A stretch of DNA of 64,000 nucleotides, from NCBI RefSeq assembly GCF_007830315.1, contig NZ_VLKJ01000008.1:108830-172829 (forward strand). Direction: 5' to 3'. The notes beneath the pieces were generated by a model. The model did no database searches. It was not told the origin of the DNA and was given only the letters and a program-made list of their open reading frames with translations. The position numbers and the translations under genes are program-made. Shown piece after piece: positions 1 to 10,181 of this stretch (position 1 is its first letter; each line of letters opens with the position of its first letter). Source of the DNA: Novosphingobium taihuense (lineage in GTDB: Bacteria; Pseudomonadota; Alphaproteobacteria; Sphingomonadales; Sphingomonadaceae).

Positions 1-690
1 GAAGAAGAAGCCCACGTTGCCGAGCGGCAATGGCTGCGGCTTCACACCGATCTTTCCGCCGATGGCGCGGGGGCTGGTTCGCCCGGCGAACTGCTGGCCA
101 TGGCCGTGGTCCGGCGCTTCGGACCGGCGCTGCTTCACGCGGGCACGCGCCCGGCTCTGGTGGGCCTTGCTGCCGGGATCGTCGGCCTGCTCGGAGGGGG
201 CCTTGGCTGGCTCGGCAACTATGCCGTCGGCTTCGTTCTTCTCGGCCTTGCGTGGCTGGTCGAGCGAGTTGCCAGCCTGCTCGGGCAGGTCGAACGCGAT
301 TCGCTTCTGGCTTCGGGCATCGCCCGGCGAAGCATTGGAATCTTTCATCTGCTGGTCGATCTGGGGCTGATCACTCTGGCAGGCTGGCGCAGCGAATTGC
401 CGGCTTCTGTTGCCGTGCCGTTCGGTCTGAATTTCTTCGCGCCCGTGCTGCTCGTCGGCGGAGCGCGGTTGGTCAGTCTGGCGCTGCCTGCCAGAATCGC
501 CAGTGGCTGGCTTTCCGACCGTGCGGTGCTGGGTCTCACGCTCGCCCTCTACAGCGCATTGCTGCCGTTCGATGTCTCGATCGGCCTGTCGGTTCTGGCC
601 CTTTTCGGTTCATGCCTGCTGGCTTTGCAGTTCGCCGCAAGCGACCGCCCGGCCAGTTCGCCTAACCCGCAGTTAACCAGTCGGCCTTAA
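1..690 (+). CDS. membrane protein, 5'-truncated by window edge
   Basis: The frame is open from base 1 to a TAA at 688-690, so the N terminus lies outside the window. An internal ATG at 100 exists, but the upstream codons continue in frame and look coding. The visible 229 residues hold about five hydrophobic segments (near residues 52-70, 72-90, 117-135, 145-163 and 180-205). The hydrophilic start carries an acidic run followed by Arg-rich sequence. The tail ends in a Pro/Ser-rich stretch. I do not recognise the family. It could be the membrane half of a larger, possibly transferase-like protein whose catalytic part lies upstream, but nothing visible proves that. The DUF2336-like gene starts 9 bases downstream, so the two are probably co-transcribed. 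Confidence 0.6.
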   Translation, partial: EEEAHVAERQWLRLHTDLSADGAGAGSPGELLAMAVVRRFGPALLHAGTRPALVGLAAGIVGLLGGGLGWLGNYAVGFVLLGLAWLVERVASLLGQVERDSLLASGIARRSIGIFHLLVDLGLITLAGWRSELPASVAVPFGLNFFAPVLLVGGARLVSLALPARIASGWLSDRAVLGLTLALYSALLPFDVSIGLSVLALFGSCLLALQFAASDRPASSPNPQLTSRP

Positions 691-699
691 GAGCGTCGC

Positions 700-1668
700 A
701 TGGCATTGACCGCATCCATCGACCGCGATCCCGCAGAGATCGAGGCACTCCTGCGCGACGACCTGACCCACGCGGATCAGGCGCTCATTCACATGGGCCC
801 GATCCTCAGGCACCTCCTCCAGAACGATGACAGTTCGATCTTCAGCGACGAGGTGATCGCGCGCGTGCGCGGCATGCTCGCCGACATCGCCCGCCAACTC
901 GTCCAGGCGCTGGGCGAGGCTGCCGGGCACGATGACGCCGCGAGCTGGGCGCGCGAGGCCGGGCCGGGCCTTGCCGCGATGCTCTCGGGCAATCAGGCGC
1001 TGCTCAATCACCTGCACATGCTCGCCGTCGAATGGCAATTGACCGAAAAACTTCAAGGCAGGCTCGGGCTCGATCCCGTGCTGACGCCGCTGGTGCAGGA
1101 CCTTATCGCCTCGCCTGATCCCGACGTGGCCGCGCGCGGCATGAACCTGCTGGCGGCGCAGGCACGCTTCGGTCAGTCCTTGCGGCGGATGCAGATTCCG
1201 CTGGCAGAACTGCCGGGCGATCTGCACCATCTTTCGCTGATGACCATGCAGTCCTACATTGCCGAGGATCCGTCGGGGACGGCAGCGGCAGGCAGTGCCG
1301 AAGTGGCATTGCGCAAGGCCCGCTCGACCTCGGTTTCGCGGCTCGAACTGCTCGAACATCTGACCGGCCTTCTTTCCGCAGACCTCTCCCGCGTGCTCCA
1401 GATCGAGAACGCGGGCGTAGCGCTGTTCCTTTCGGCGCTGAGCTTCGGTGCAGGACTGTCGCGCGAGACGGCCATCATGTGCACGACCGAGAGCCAGCTT
1501 GCGCGCCTTGCGTTGTCGCTTTCGGCGTCGGGGGCCGGTCGCGACGCCATTATCGCCGCTTTTGTTGCGCTCCATCCCGAAGTCGCCCTGCCTGATGGGC
1601 TCGAGCGCCTCGAGCCCGACCGCGCCGCTGCGCTGCTCGCGCACTCGCTTGGCGGGCAGGCGCACTGA
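700..1668 (+). CDS. DUF2336-like all-helical protein
   Basis: A 322-residue soluble protein, rich in Ala, Leu, Arg and Asp, with amphipathic helices throughout and no signal peptide or membrane segment. The composition and helical pattern resemble the alphaproteobacterial DUF2336 family, whose function is unknown; this is a tentative match by eye. The ATG at 700 follows the previous stop by 9 bases. The stop is one base before the ATG of the downstream kinase-like gene, so the two are probably translated together. Pairing with a sensor-kinase-like protein suggests a shared signalling role (inference). No catalytic motif is visible. Confidence 0.7.
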   Translation: MALTASIDRDPAEIEALLRDDLTHADQALIHMGPILRHLLQNDDSSIFSDEVIARVRGMLADIARQLVQALGEAAGHDDAASWAREAGPGLAAMLSGNQALLNHLHMLAVEWQLTEKLQGRLGLDPVLTPLVQDLIASPDPDVAARGMNLLAAQARFGQSLRRMQIPLAELPGDLHHLSLMTMQSYIAEDPSGTAAAGSAEVALRKARSTSVSRLELLEHLTGLLSADLSRVLQIENAGVALFLSALSFGAGLSRETAIMCTTESQLARLALSLSASGAGRDAIIAAFVALHPEVALPDGLERLEPDRAAALLAHSLGGQAH

Positions 1669-1669
1669 C

Positions 1670-3052
1670 ATGACGGCCGCGGGGCCGATTCTTGCCCGTT
1701 GCGATGGCTCGGACCGTCTTGTCGAGGCGGACGAGGCGCTTGCCGCGCTGCAGGTTCGGCTTGGCGGGGCGTTTCCCGGCGCGCTGGCCATGCCCAGCCT
1801 CCTGGCCCTCGTGCGTCGTTCGCGCACGGCGCGCCTACCGCTGTCTGGCAAGCTCACGATTGCCGACTCAGAGCAGCCCCTGTCCTTCCGTGCCCGTGCC
1901 ACGCCCGAGGGGGAGGGCACGCGGATCGAGATCACCGAATGGCGCGTGTCCGCCGAGGCATGGGCCGGGCAGGATGGCGCGGGAACAGATCAGGCGCTGC
2001 TGCGCCAGCTGGCCGAGGCCCACGTCGTTCTCGATGCCGAACAGCGCGTCGTTTCAGGCATGGTCGAAGCAGCCGATCTCGGGGAGTTCGCCAACGCATT
2101 GCGCCAAGGCTTCGGCCGCTACTGGACCGATCTTGTCGAGATTGAAGGCAGCGCCCATAGGCAGCCATTGCACTGGCGGCTTCTCGATGGGGCACGGCTC
2201 AGGGTTCATGGCTCTGTGCGTGACTGGAAGGCCAGCGTCCTGCCGTTGCGCAGCGGTGGCTTCGAACTGCTTCTCGTTGCCGAGACGGTTCTTCCGACGG
2301 CTTCCCCTGCACAAGCTGAAACGGTCCCTGCCGCTGACAGGACGGTGCCGGACTGGAAAGGCCTGCTCGGTCGCAAGCTGGCTCCAGCGCTGCGCCAGCC
2401 GATCAACCGCATCATCGCCAATGCCGAGACGATCCGCACCCGGCTTGCGGGGCCGCTTTCGGAACAATACGTCGCCTACGCCGGGGACATCGCCGAAGCG
2501 GGGCGCCATCTCGCCTCGCTGGTTGAAGACCTTGCGGATCTTGAGACGGTAGAGGCCGATGGCTTCGCGCCCGAACCGGACCACATCGACCTTGCCGATT
2601 GCGCAAGGCGCGCGGCCGGCATCCTCGGCGTGCGCGCGCACGAGCGTGGCATCACCTTGGCGCTACCCTCGGCTGATGAGCAAGTGCCTGCTATCGGCGA
2701 GTTCCGCCGCGTGCTGCAAGTCCTGCTAAACCTGATAGGCAATGCGATCCGCTACACCCGCAGCGACACCACGGTCAGCGTCGATTGCGGCGTCGACGGC
2801 GCTCTCGCATGGATCTCGGTCAGCGACGAAGGTGACGGGATTGCGCCCGAACAGGCGGAGAAGGTGTTCGAAAAGTTCGAGCGCCTTGGCCGCAGCGGCG
2901 ATGGCGGAAGCGGCCTCGGCCTCTACATCTCGCGCAGGCTGGCGCGGGCGATGGGTGGTGAACTTGTCGTCGGCAACGGAGCTGCAGGCGGAGCCCGCTT
3001 CGTGTTGTCATTGCCTGCGGACAATGCCGCACAGGCCAGCGCTACGGGTTAG
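1670..3052 (+). CDS. sensor histidine kinase-like protein lacking the phospho-acceptor His
   Basis: A 460-residue protein. The ATG at 1670, one base after the upstream stop, is chosen over the longer frame beginning at 1448, which would overlap the preceding gene. Residues 1-220 form a PAS-like or otherwise unassigned input region. A dimerisation-type helix pair follows (about 228-290), then a HATPase_c domain with N box (NLIGNAIRYT), G1 box (DEGDGIAP) and G2 box (GSGLGLYISRR). In the X-region, where kinases carry HELRTP, this protein reads PALRQP: Pro239 sits where the His should be. No transmembrane segment is seen, so it is probably cytoplasmic. The ATP-binding site appears intact while autophosphorylation on His looks impossible, which suggests a pseudokinase or scaffold, as known for DivL-type proteins (inference). 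Confidence 0.85.
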   Translation: MTAAGPILARCDGSDRLVEADEALAALQVRLGGAFPGALAMPSLLALVRRSRTARLPLSGKLTIADSEQPLSFRARATPEGEGTRIEITEWRVSAEAWAGQDGAGTDQALLRQLAEAHVVLDAEQRVVSGMVEAADLGEFANALRQGFGRYWTDLVEIEGSAHRQPLHWRLLDGARLRVHGSVRDWKASVLPLRSGGFELLLVAETVLPTASPAQAETVPAADRTVPDWKGLLGRKLAPALRQPINRIIANAETIRTRLAGPLSEQYVAYAGDIAEAGRHLASLVEDLADLETVEADGFAPEPDHIDLADCARRAAGILGVRAHERGITLALPSADEQVPAIGEFRRVLQVLLNLIGNAIRYTRSDTTVSVDCGVDGALAWISVSDEGDGIAPEQAEKVFEKFERLGRSGDGGSGLGLYISRRLARAMGGELVVGNGAAGGARFVLSLPADNAAQASATG

Positions 3053-3243
3053 CGCCCGCGTTTTCCGGCGCGCCACAGGGCAAGTACGCCGATCAGCATC
3101 AACCCTGCACCGATATAGGCCCACTGCGTCTGCGCGAGCATGAAGCTCGACGAAGGCCACATTATCAGCCCGAGGCCCTGGCCGACCCAGAGGCCGCCCA
3201 TGAGCAGGGCGGCGATGCCGAAAATCCTGAGAATTGTCGTCAT
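3049..3243 (-). CDS. small two-helix membrane protein
   Basis: A 64-residue protein with two hydrophobic helices (about 5-27 and 41-57) and a basic C-terminal tail (RAGKRGR), consistent with an inner-membrane protein. Its 3' end overlaps the convergent kinase-like gene by 4 bases. The family is not recognised. The membrane-protein composition and the close fit between neighbours argue for a real gene. It lies just downstream of gltA on the same strand and beyond the duplicated gltA tail. Confidence 0.6.
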   Translation of the reverse strand: MTTILRIFGIAALLMGGLWVGQGLGLIMWPSSSFMLAQTQWAYIGAGLMLIGVLALWRAGKRGR

Positions 3244-3266
3244 CGCCGCCGCTCCTTGTCTGGCTG

Positions 3267-3331
3267 ATCTATCAGCGATCGCTCAGCGGCACGTAATCGC
3301 GCGCCGTCGGGCCGGTGTAGAGCTGGCGCGG
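3267..3331 (-). repeat. partial duplicate of the gltA 3' end (copy 1)
   Basis: These 65 bases match 3384-3448 at a fixed offset of 117 with one mismatch (C at 3302 against T at 3419). Read on the minus strand they encode the last residues of citrate synthase, ending YVPLSDR, plus the stop codon. The copy is detached from the rest of gltA and has no start codon, so it is a gene fragment. Confidence 0.9.
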
Positions 3332-3336
3332 CCATA

Positions 3337-3356
3337 CGGTTTCTCTTGAGAAACCG
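3337..3356. repeat. perfect palindrome between the two gltA tail copies
   Basis: CGGTTTCTC, TT, GAGAAACCG: two perfect 9-base arms with a 2-base centre, in the 52-base spacer separating the duplicated gltA tails. It may be an operator, a recombination-site core or a hairpin. There is no T-tract typical of a terminator. Confidence 0.6.
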
Positions 3357-3388
3357 GCATAACTGCAGGCGGCCGCGCCAATCATCTA

Positions 3389-4675
<1,287 letters not shown>

Positions 4676-4721
4676 GCCTAAGCCCTCCTGTTCTTGTCTG
4701 TTTACAGATGCCTGCCCCGGA

Positions 4722-6185
4722 TCAGGCCGCCTGGTCGCGAATACGCGCCAGCGACTCGTCCTTGCCGAGCAGTGCCAATACGTCGAAAATTCCCGGCGAG
4801 GTAGTCTGTCCCGTCAGGCTCGCGCGCAACGGTTGGGCAATTTTGCCCAAGCCTATCCCAAGCTCCTCGGCCATTTGTTTCACCGTGGCCTCCAGATTCT
4901 CGGTTGTCCAGCCGTTTTCGGCCTCGAGCAGGGTCGCCACCCGGGCCAGAATTCCACGCGCATCGTCGGTCAGCAGCGCGGCGGCTTTCTCGGCCATCGG
5001 CAGGGGACGTTGCGCAAACAGGAACACCGCGCCGGCCGCCAGTTCGTTCAGGTCCGCAGCGCGCACCTTGAGCACCGGCATGGCGCGGGTCAGCAGATCA
5101 AGCCCTGCATCAGCCGAGAATCCAGACTCCAGCGTGGCGAGCTTTGGTGCGACAAGCCCCGCAAGCCGCGCATCGTCAGCCTCGCGGATATAATGCCCGT
5201 TGAGGTTCAACAGCTTCTTGATGTCGAAGCGCGAGGCGCCCTTGTTGACATCGCCGATGTCAAACCACTCGACCGCCTGATCTCGGCTGATGATCTCTTC
5301 ATCCCCATGACCCCAGCCGAGCCGGAGCAGGTAGTTGAACACCGCTTCCGGCAGCAGGCCCATCTCGTCGCGGTAGGCATCGACGCCGAGCGCGCCGTGA
5401 CGCTTTGACAGCTTCGCTCCGTCTGCTCCGTGGATCAGGGGAATGTGCGCATAGATCGGGTCGGGCCAGCCGCCCTCGACCGAATCCATCGCACGCACGA
5501 TGACCAGTTGGCGGAAGGCATTGTTGATGTGGTCGTCACCACGGATGACGTGTGTCACGCCCATGTCGTGATCGTCGACCACCACCGCGAGCATATAGGT
5601 CGGCGTTCCGTCAGAGCGCAGGACGATGAAATCGTCGAGTTCGCTGTTCTGGACGGTGATCGAACCCTGCACACGGTCCGGAATCGTCGTCTCGCCCTCG
5701 CGCGGAGACTTCATCCGCACGACATAGGACTGATCCGCAGGCCATTGGTCGGGCGTTGCATCGCGCCATTCGCTGTCGATACGGAACGGGCGACGTTCGG
5801 CCTGGGCCTTCTCGCGGCGCGCAGCCAGTTCTTCCTGCGTCAGGTAGCAGCGATATGCGTGGCCGGAATCGAGCAGCTTGTGTGCAACTTCGGCATGGCG
5901 TGCCGAGCGGGCGAACTGGAACACCGGCTCCTCGTCACCGCCAAGGCCCAGCCAGTTGAGCCCGTCGAAGATCGCCTCGATCGCCGCATCGGTTGACCGC
6001 GCGCGGTCGGTATCCTCGATGCGCAGCAGGTACTTGCCGCCATTATGGCGCGCATAAAGCCAGTTGAACAACGCGGTGCGGGCGCCGCCGATGTGCAGGA
6101 AACCGGTGGGCGAGGGGGCAAAGCGGGTAACGACGCCCTTGGCGGCGGTCGATCCTGCAGAAACGGTGTCAGTGGCGCTTGCCAT
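4722..6185 (-). CDS. gltX: glutamyl-tRNA synthetase
   Basis: A 487-residue class I aminoacyl-tRNA synthetase that charges tRNA-Glu. The HIGH-type motif reads [19 protein letters not shown], and the KMSKS-type loop reads KLSKRHGA. The open frame extends to 6644, but the ATG at 6185, about 20 residues before the HIGH region with an AGGA upstream, fits family length. The longer frame would run across the divergent comEC start. In gltX-duplicated alphaproteobacteria one copy can act on tRNA-Gln; whether that holds here cannot be told from this window. Confidence 0.95.
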   Translation of the reverse strand: MASATDTVSAGSTAAKGVVTRFAPSPTGFLHIGGARTALFNWLYARHNGGKYLLRIEDTDRARSTDAAIEAIFDGLNWLGLGGDEEPVFQFARSARHAEVAHKLLDSGHAYRCYLTQEELAARREKAQAERRPFRIDSEWRDATPDQWPADQSYVVRMKSPREGETTIPDRVQGSITVQNSELDDFIVLRSDGTPTYMLAVVVDDHDMGVTHVIRGDDHINNAFRQLVIVRAMDSVEGGWPDPIYAHIPLIHGADGAKLSKRHGALGVDAYRDEMGLLPEAVFNYLLRLGWGHGDEEIISRDQAVEWFDIGDVNKGASRFDIKKLLNLNGHYIREADDARLAGLVAPKLATLESGFSADAGLDLLTRAMPVLKVRAADLNELAAGAVFLFAQRPLPMAEKAAALLTDDARGILARVATLLEAENGWTTENLEATVKQMAEELGIGLGKIAQPLRASLTGQTTSPGIFDVLALLGKDESLARIRDQAA

Positions 6186-6213
6186 TGGCCGCGCTATCCT
6201 TCCTTTGAAATCC

Positions 6214-8532
6214 ATGGCGTCTCCGGCGACAGTTGGGCCAGCGGCGGGCGATCCCGCCGCCGATCCGGTCGATTTACCGGGCCGACGCGCGCGGCATTGG
6301 GACATCCGCGCGCGATTGTCCAGCATGCTTGAGAGGGGAGCGGACGGGGCCGATGCATTCCTCGATGCCCGTCCATTTGAGCGCGGGCTCTGGTTGGTGG
6401 TCGCCTTCGCAGCAGGCATCGTCCTGTGGGTCAATCTGCCCGTCGCTGAGCTATGGATTACAGCCCTGCTGGTCTGCTCTGCGATGGCAATCCTGGCATT
6501 CCTCGCCATCGACGCAGTGCGCCATCCGCACTTGCGGCTCGCCGTCATCGGGCTGGCGATCATGATCGCGGCCGGATTGGCGACGATATGGACGCGCTCT
6601 ACGCTGGTCGGACAACCGGGTATCGCTGCTCCTCGGGTCGTCATGCTTCAGGGCGAGGTGGTCGAGCGGCGCGAAGAACCCGCCAAGGCCCGCGCGCGGA
6701 TCGTCCTCCAGACGCAAATGGCGGATTTCCCCGGCCCGGTCCGGGTCCGCGTCAACCTGCCATATGACAAGGACGCGCAAGGTCTGGTCGAGGGCGCGCA
6801 GGTCCGCATGCGGGCACGCCTCATGCCTCCCGCCGCGCCGATGCTTCCCGGAGCCTATGATTTTGCCCGCGCTGCTTGGTTCGATGGACTGGCCGCCACC
6901 GGCAGCGTGATCGGCGAGGTTCGCGTCCTCGTCCCCTCGCATCGTGGCGCAACGCTGCGAGGGCTGCAGAAGAGTCTTGCCGATCACGTTCGGGCCCGCC
7001 TCGGCGGATCGGCCGGGACAATTGCCGCAGCCTTCGCAAGCGGCGATCGCGGCGCCATTGCCGAGGCCGACGAAGACGCAATGCGCGATGCAGGCCTGAC
7101 GCACCTGCTGTCGATCAGCGGCCTTCACGTCAGCGCTCTCGTCGGCGCCGTCTACTGGATCGTCGCTCGCCTGCTGGCGCTATTCCCATGGATCGCCCTG
7201 CGCATCCGCGTGCCGCTTGCAGCCGCCCTGACCGGTGCGCTTGCGGGCCTCGCCTACACCCTGCTGACCGGAGCAGAGGTACCGACGATCCGTTCCTGCA
7301 TCGGGGCGATGCTGGTCCTTGCCGCACTGGCGCTCGGCCGCGATCCGCTGTCATTGCGGATGGTCGCAGTCGGTGGCCTCGTCGTGATGTTGTTCTGGCC
7401 CGAGGCTGTCCTTGGCCCCAGCTTCCAGATGAGCTTTGCCGCCGTGATCGCGATCATTGCCTTCCACTCGAGCGCACCAGTGAAGGCCTTCCTGACCGGT
7501 GAACATCACGGCCCGCTTGTGCGCATGGCGCGCAGCCTGACCCTCTTGCTGGTCACAGGCTTGGTGATCGAACTTGCCCTGATGCCGATTGGCCTGTTCC
7601 ACTTCCACCGTGCGGGCGTCTACGGTTCACTCGCCAACGTCATCGCCATCCCACTGACCACCTTCGTCACCATGCCTCTGATCGGCATTGCCTTGCTGCT
7701 CGATCTTGCGGGCGCTGGCGCGCCGGTTTGGTGGCTTGTCGGCCAATCGCTGGACCTGCTTTTGGCGCTCGCGCACTTCGTTGCAGGGCAACCTGGCGCC
7801 GTCACCATGCTTCCACCGGTTGCGCCCTGGAGCTTTGTGCTCTTCGTTTCCGGCATGCTCTGGCTTGCGTTGTGGACGGGACGCGTCAGATTGTGGGGCC
7901 TGGTTCCGGTGAGTTGCGCCCTCACAGCCATGGTCCTGACGCCGACGCCGGACATTCTCGTGACCGGCGATGGCCACCACGTCGGCATTACTGGCGAAGG
8001 CGACAACCTTATCGTCCTGCGCATGGGGCGCGGCGACTACATGCGCGACAACCTGCTCGAGCTTGCGGGTATGGAAGGCGAGTTGCGCCCGCTTGACGCA
8101 TGGCGCAGAGCAACATGCAACGACGACTTTTGCGTGGCCCGATTGCAGCGAAGCGGACGGCGCTTCACCGTCCTGATCGCGCGCAGCCGCAACTACATCG
8201 ACGACATGGCCCTTTCCGCAGCCTGTGAACGCGCTGACATCGTCATCGCCGACCGCCGCCTGCCGTTCTCCTGCCGACCAAGGATGCTCAAGGCCGACCG
8301 GACTTACCTTGCATCGACTGGCGGCCTGTCGATCAACCTTTCCAGTGGCCACATTCGCACCGTGGCCGAAACGCAAGGACATCAAGGCTGGTACCGTTGG
8401 CCCACGCCACGTCTCCGCCAGAACGAGCAGCCAGCAACGTCTGCTTCCCAAGCACCGAGGCCTGTCGTCGATCGATCGACAGGCCTCGGCTCATCACCTT
8501 ACGGCAGGACCCAGCGTACCGAACCGCTATAG
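6214..8532 (+). CDS. ComEC/Rec2-family membrane protein (DNA uptake channel-like)
   Basis: A 772-residue polytopic inner-membrane protein. It has an N-terminal DUF4131-like region with several helices and a soluble OB-like insert (about 150-250), then the Competence domain, recognisable from [18 protein letters not shown] and [10 protein letters not shown]. It probably moves single-stranded DNA into the cytoplasm, as ComEC does in competent bacteria. The C-terminal domain follows the position of the metallo-beta-lactamase-like module but lacks an HxHxDH motif. The ATG at 6214 lies 28 bases from the divergent gltX start. The last 45 or so residues are low-complexity, read through a 13-bp hairpin, and overlap the convergent gene by 34 bases, so the natural C terminus may have been extended. 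Confidence 0.85.
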   Translation: MASPATVGPAAGDPAADPVDLPGRRARHWDIRARLSSMLERGADGADAFLDARPFERGLWLVVAFAAGIVLWVNLPVAELWITALLVCSAMAILAFLAIDAVRHPHLRLAVIGLAIMIAAGLATIWTRSTLVGQPGIAAPRVVMLQGEVVERREEPAKARARIVLQTQMADFPGPVRVRVNLPYDKDAQGLVEGAQVRMRARLMPPAAPMLPGAYDFARAAWFDGLAATGSVIGEVRVLVPSHRGATLRGLQKSLADHVRARLGGSAGTIAAAFASGDRGAIAEADEDAMRDAGLTHLLSISGLHVSALVGAVYWIVARLLALFPWIALRIRVPLAAALTGALAGLAYTLLTGAEVPTIRSCIGAMLVLAALALGRDPLSLRMVAVGGLVVMLFWPEAVLGPSFQMSFAAVIAIIAFHSSAPVKAFLTGEHHGPLVRMARSLTLLLVTGLVIELALMPIGLFHFHRAGVYGSLANVIAIPLTTFVTMPLIGIALLLDLAGAGAPVWWLVGQSLDLLLALAHFVAGQPGAVTMLPPVAPWSFVLFVSGMLWLALWTGRVRLWGLVPVSCALTAMVLTPTPDILVTGDGHHVGITGEGDNLIVLRMGRGDYMRDNLLELAGMEGELRPLDAWRRATCNDDFCVARLQRSGRRFTVLIARSRNYIDDMALSAACERADIVIADRRLPFSCRPRMLKADRTYLASTGGLSINLSSGHIRTVAETQGHQGWYRWPTPRLRQNEQPATSASQAPRPVVDRSTGLGSSPYGRTQRTEPL
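8455..8489. repeat. strong hairpin at the comEC / TonB-like 3' junction
   Basis: Two perfect 13-base arms (CCGAGGCCTGTCG and its complement) around a 9-base loop. It lies inside the 3' end of comEC and 9 bases beyond the stop of the minus-strand gene. Its position suits a terminator for either gene, but there is no clear T-tract. Confidence 0.6.
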
Positions 8533-9167
8533 CTGCCGGTTGTCGGCATGCCATCGCCGCCAAGGGCGGGGATGAAGCGGGCGCGCGCGCTGACCTTGGC
8601 GCAGGTTGCCGCATCAAGATCTGCCGAACCGCTCGATCCGGTGATCTCGCAGTTCGTGACCCTGCCGTCAGCCCCAATGGACAGGCGGAACCGCGTCAGT
8701 CCTTCGCGCTCCTCGCGGATTGCGGCGCTGGGATAGTCGCGGTCCGATACCCACGATCCCGGCGAGCCCTTTGGCGCCGCCGAACGCGTCGCAAAGCTGG
8801 CCGAGGGCGAGGGTTTCACTTCGGGCGGCGTGAGTGGTCCGAAGTCGGCAGGTGCAATCGGTGTAATGTCGGTCGGAAGAATGCCGACTCCGGGATCTAC
8901 CGGGCCTAGCGAGATGTCGGGTTTGGGCGCCACCAGCGGGCGGGTCTCGGGCTTGATAGCAGGCTTGATATCCGGGGGTGGCGCGATTGGCGTCACCTTG
9001 ACCTCCTCATCCTTCCACTGCTGTGCAACGAACCGGTCCTTCAGGACATGGACCACGCCGCTCGCAAAGCCCGATGCGATGGCCCAGATCGCCACCCCGT
9101 GGAGCAGGCCCACCGCGATGAAGGTCTGCGTCTGCCGGCGTCTCGTATTTTCAACTGCATATGCCAT
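8499..9167 (-). CDS. TonB-family energy-transducer-like protein
   Basis: A 222-residue inner-membrane-anchored periplasmic protein. It has one N-terminal transmembrane helix (about 17-37), a Pro-rich linker with repeated Lys-Pro and Pro-Thr elements, and a C-terminal TonB-like domain (about 135-222). That domain carries the DYPSAAIREEREG and FRLSIGADGRV signatures and a Cys pair (NCEI...ATCAK). TonB proteins couple ExbBD energy to outer-membrane receptors. No exbB, exbD or receptor is adjacent, so the partner is unknown. The ATG at 9167 is chosen because AAGAGGTG lies just upstream; the longer frame starts 43 codons earlier without support. The C-terminal domain is clearly homologous to the gene at 46572. 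Confidence 0.85.
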   Translation of the reverse strand: MAYAVENTRRRQTQTFIAVGLLHGVAIWAIASGFASGVVHVLKDRFVAQQWKDEEVKVTPIAPPPDIKPAIKPETRPLVAPKPDISLGPVDPGVGILPTDITPIAPADFGPLTPPEVKPSPSASFATRSAAPKGSPGSWVSDRDYPSAAIREEREGLTRFRLSIGADGRVTNCEITGSSGSADLDAATCAKVSARARFIPALGGDGMPTTGSYSGSVRWVLP

Positions 9168-9339
9168 TGGCAACACCTCTTCCGTTGCCGACGCCCCATC
9201 TGATGGCAGGCCGTCCCGGAAGGGGCGCCCCGTGTGGGGCATTCGGTAACAATGGAAACTACACCCGGAACGAGGTGCGTGCCAGAAGAATCTCAACCAA
9301 AACGATTGATATTTGGCATAGCGGATTTTCAGGACGAGA

Positions 9340-9375
9340 AAAAGCCGCTCACAGGGTGACCTGTGAACGGCTTTT
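9340..9375 (-). terminator. factor-independent terminator of lexA
   Basis: AAAAGCCG-C-TCACAGG pairs with CCTGTGA-A-CGGCTTTT around a GTGA loop (one mismatch in 16). Read on the minus strand it is followed by T-rich sequence, about 50 bases after the lexA stop. Confidence 0.85.
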
Positions 9376-9425
9376 CGATTTCGAAATCAGCAGCCTGCCG
9401 CGCTATTGCGGCAAACCCACCTCAC

Positions 9426-10124
9426 TCAGTGATAACGCCGCAGCAGCCCTGCCAGCTTGCCCTGTACGGCCACTTCGTCAGGCCGATAGAACTGCGGGTC
9501 ATAGGCCGAATTGGCCGGATCGAGCCGGATCATGCCCTTTTCCCGGTGCAGATACTTCAGCGTCGCTTCCTCACCCCGCACCAACGCCACGACAATCTCG
9601 CCGTCGCGCGCGATGTCGGTCTTGCGGACCAGCGCATAGTCACCATCGAAGATTCCGGCCTCGACCATCGAGTCCCCCGAAACCTCGAGCGCATAGTGCT
9701 CACCTGCGCCAAGCAGTGCGGCGGGGACGGGCAGTGTGGCGGTGGTTTCCAAGGCTTCGATCGGCACACCCGCAGCGATCTTCCCGTGAAGGGGCAGTTC
9801 GATCACGTCGTTCGCCGGTGCAGGGGCGACCTTTGCCGCATGGCGCAGCGGCGTGACGACCGCGCTTGCTGCTGCCGGTTCGCGCGCCGGGGCAGGCTTG
9901 CTCACCGCACTGTCAGGCTGGCGGATAACTTCGAGCGCGCGAGCGCGATTGGGCAGTCGGCGGATGAAGCCGCGTTCCTCAAGCGCCGAGATCAGGCGAT
10001 GGACGCCGGACTTGGACTTGAGATCGAGCGCCTCCTTCATTTCCTCGAACGAGGGGGAAATGCCGGATTCCTCCAGACGGACCTGGATGAATGAGAGCAG
10101 TTCATGCTGCTTGCGCGTCAACAT
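9426..10124 (-). CDS. lexA: SOS repressor LexA
   Basis: A 232-residue repressor-protease that controls the DNA-damage regulon. The N-terminal winged helix begins [10 protein letters not shown] and has a recognition region near residues 28-45. A variable Ala/Pro-rich linker follows (about 75-110), typical of alphaproteobacterial LexA. The C-terminal S24 peptidase domain has Ser152 in VSGDSM and Lys190 in EEATLKY. An Ala-Gly cleavage site lies in [10 protein letters not shown] perfect LexA box sits 18 bases upstream of the start, indicating autoregulation. moeA lies directly upstream on the same strand, an arrangement common in alphaproteobacteria. Confidence 0.97.
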   Translation of the reverse strand: MLTRKQHELLSFIQVRLEESGISPSFEEMKEALDLKSKSGVHRLISALEERGFIRRLPNRARALEVIRQPDSAVSKPAPAREPAAASAVVTPLRHAAKVAPAPANDVIELPLHGKIAAGVPIEALETTATLPVPAALLGAGEHYALEVSGDSMVEAGIFDGDYALVRKTDIARDGEIVVALVRGEEATLKYLHREKGMIRLDPANSAYDPQFYRPDEVAVQGKLAGLLRRYH

Positions 10125-10142
10125 TGGCGGTTCTCCGCAGGT

Positions 10143-10157
10143 GAACGAATGCGGAAC
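10143..10157 (-). promoter_or_regulatory. LexA operator (SOS box)
   Basis: GAAC, seven bases (GAATGCG), GAAC: an exact match to the known alphaproteobacterial direct-repeat SOS box GAAC-N7-GAAC. It lies 18 bases in front of lexA. Confidence 0.9.
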
Positions 10158-10181
10158 GGATAAGCAACCAAATACGACTCG

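Noticed and set aside
656..690. CtrA box between the first two genes (two TTAA elements)
   Set aside because: The spacing is 10 bases instead of the 7 expected for TTAA-N7-TTAA.
6186..6644. 153-residue N-terminal extension of gltX
   Set aside because: It runs antisense through the start of comEC and has a low-complexity composition; the internal ATG at 6185 gives the normal enzyme length.
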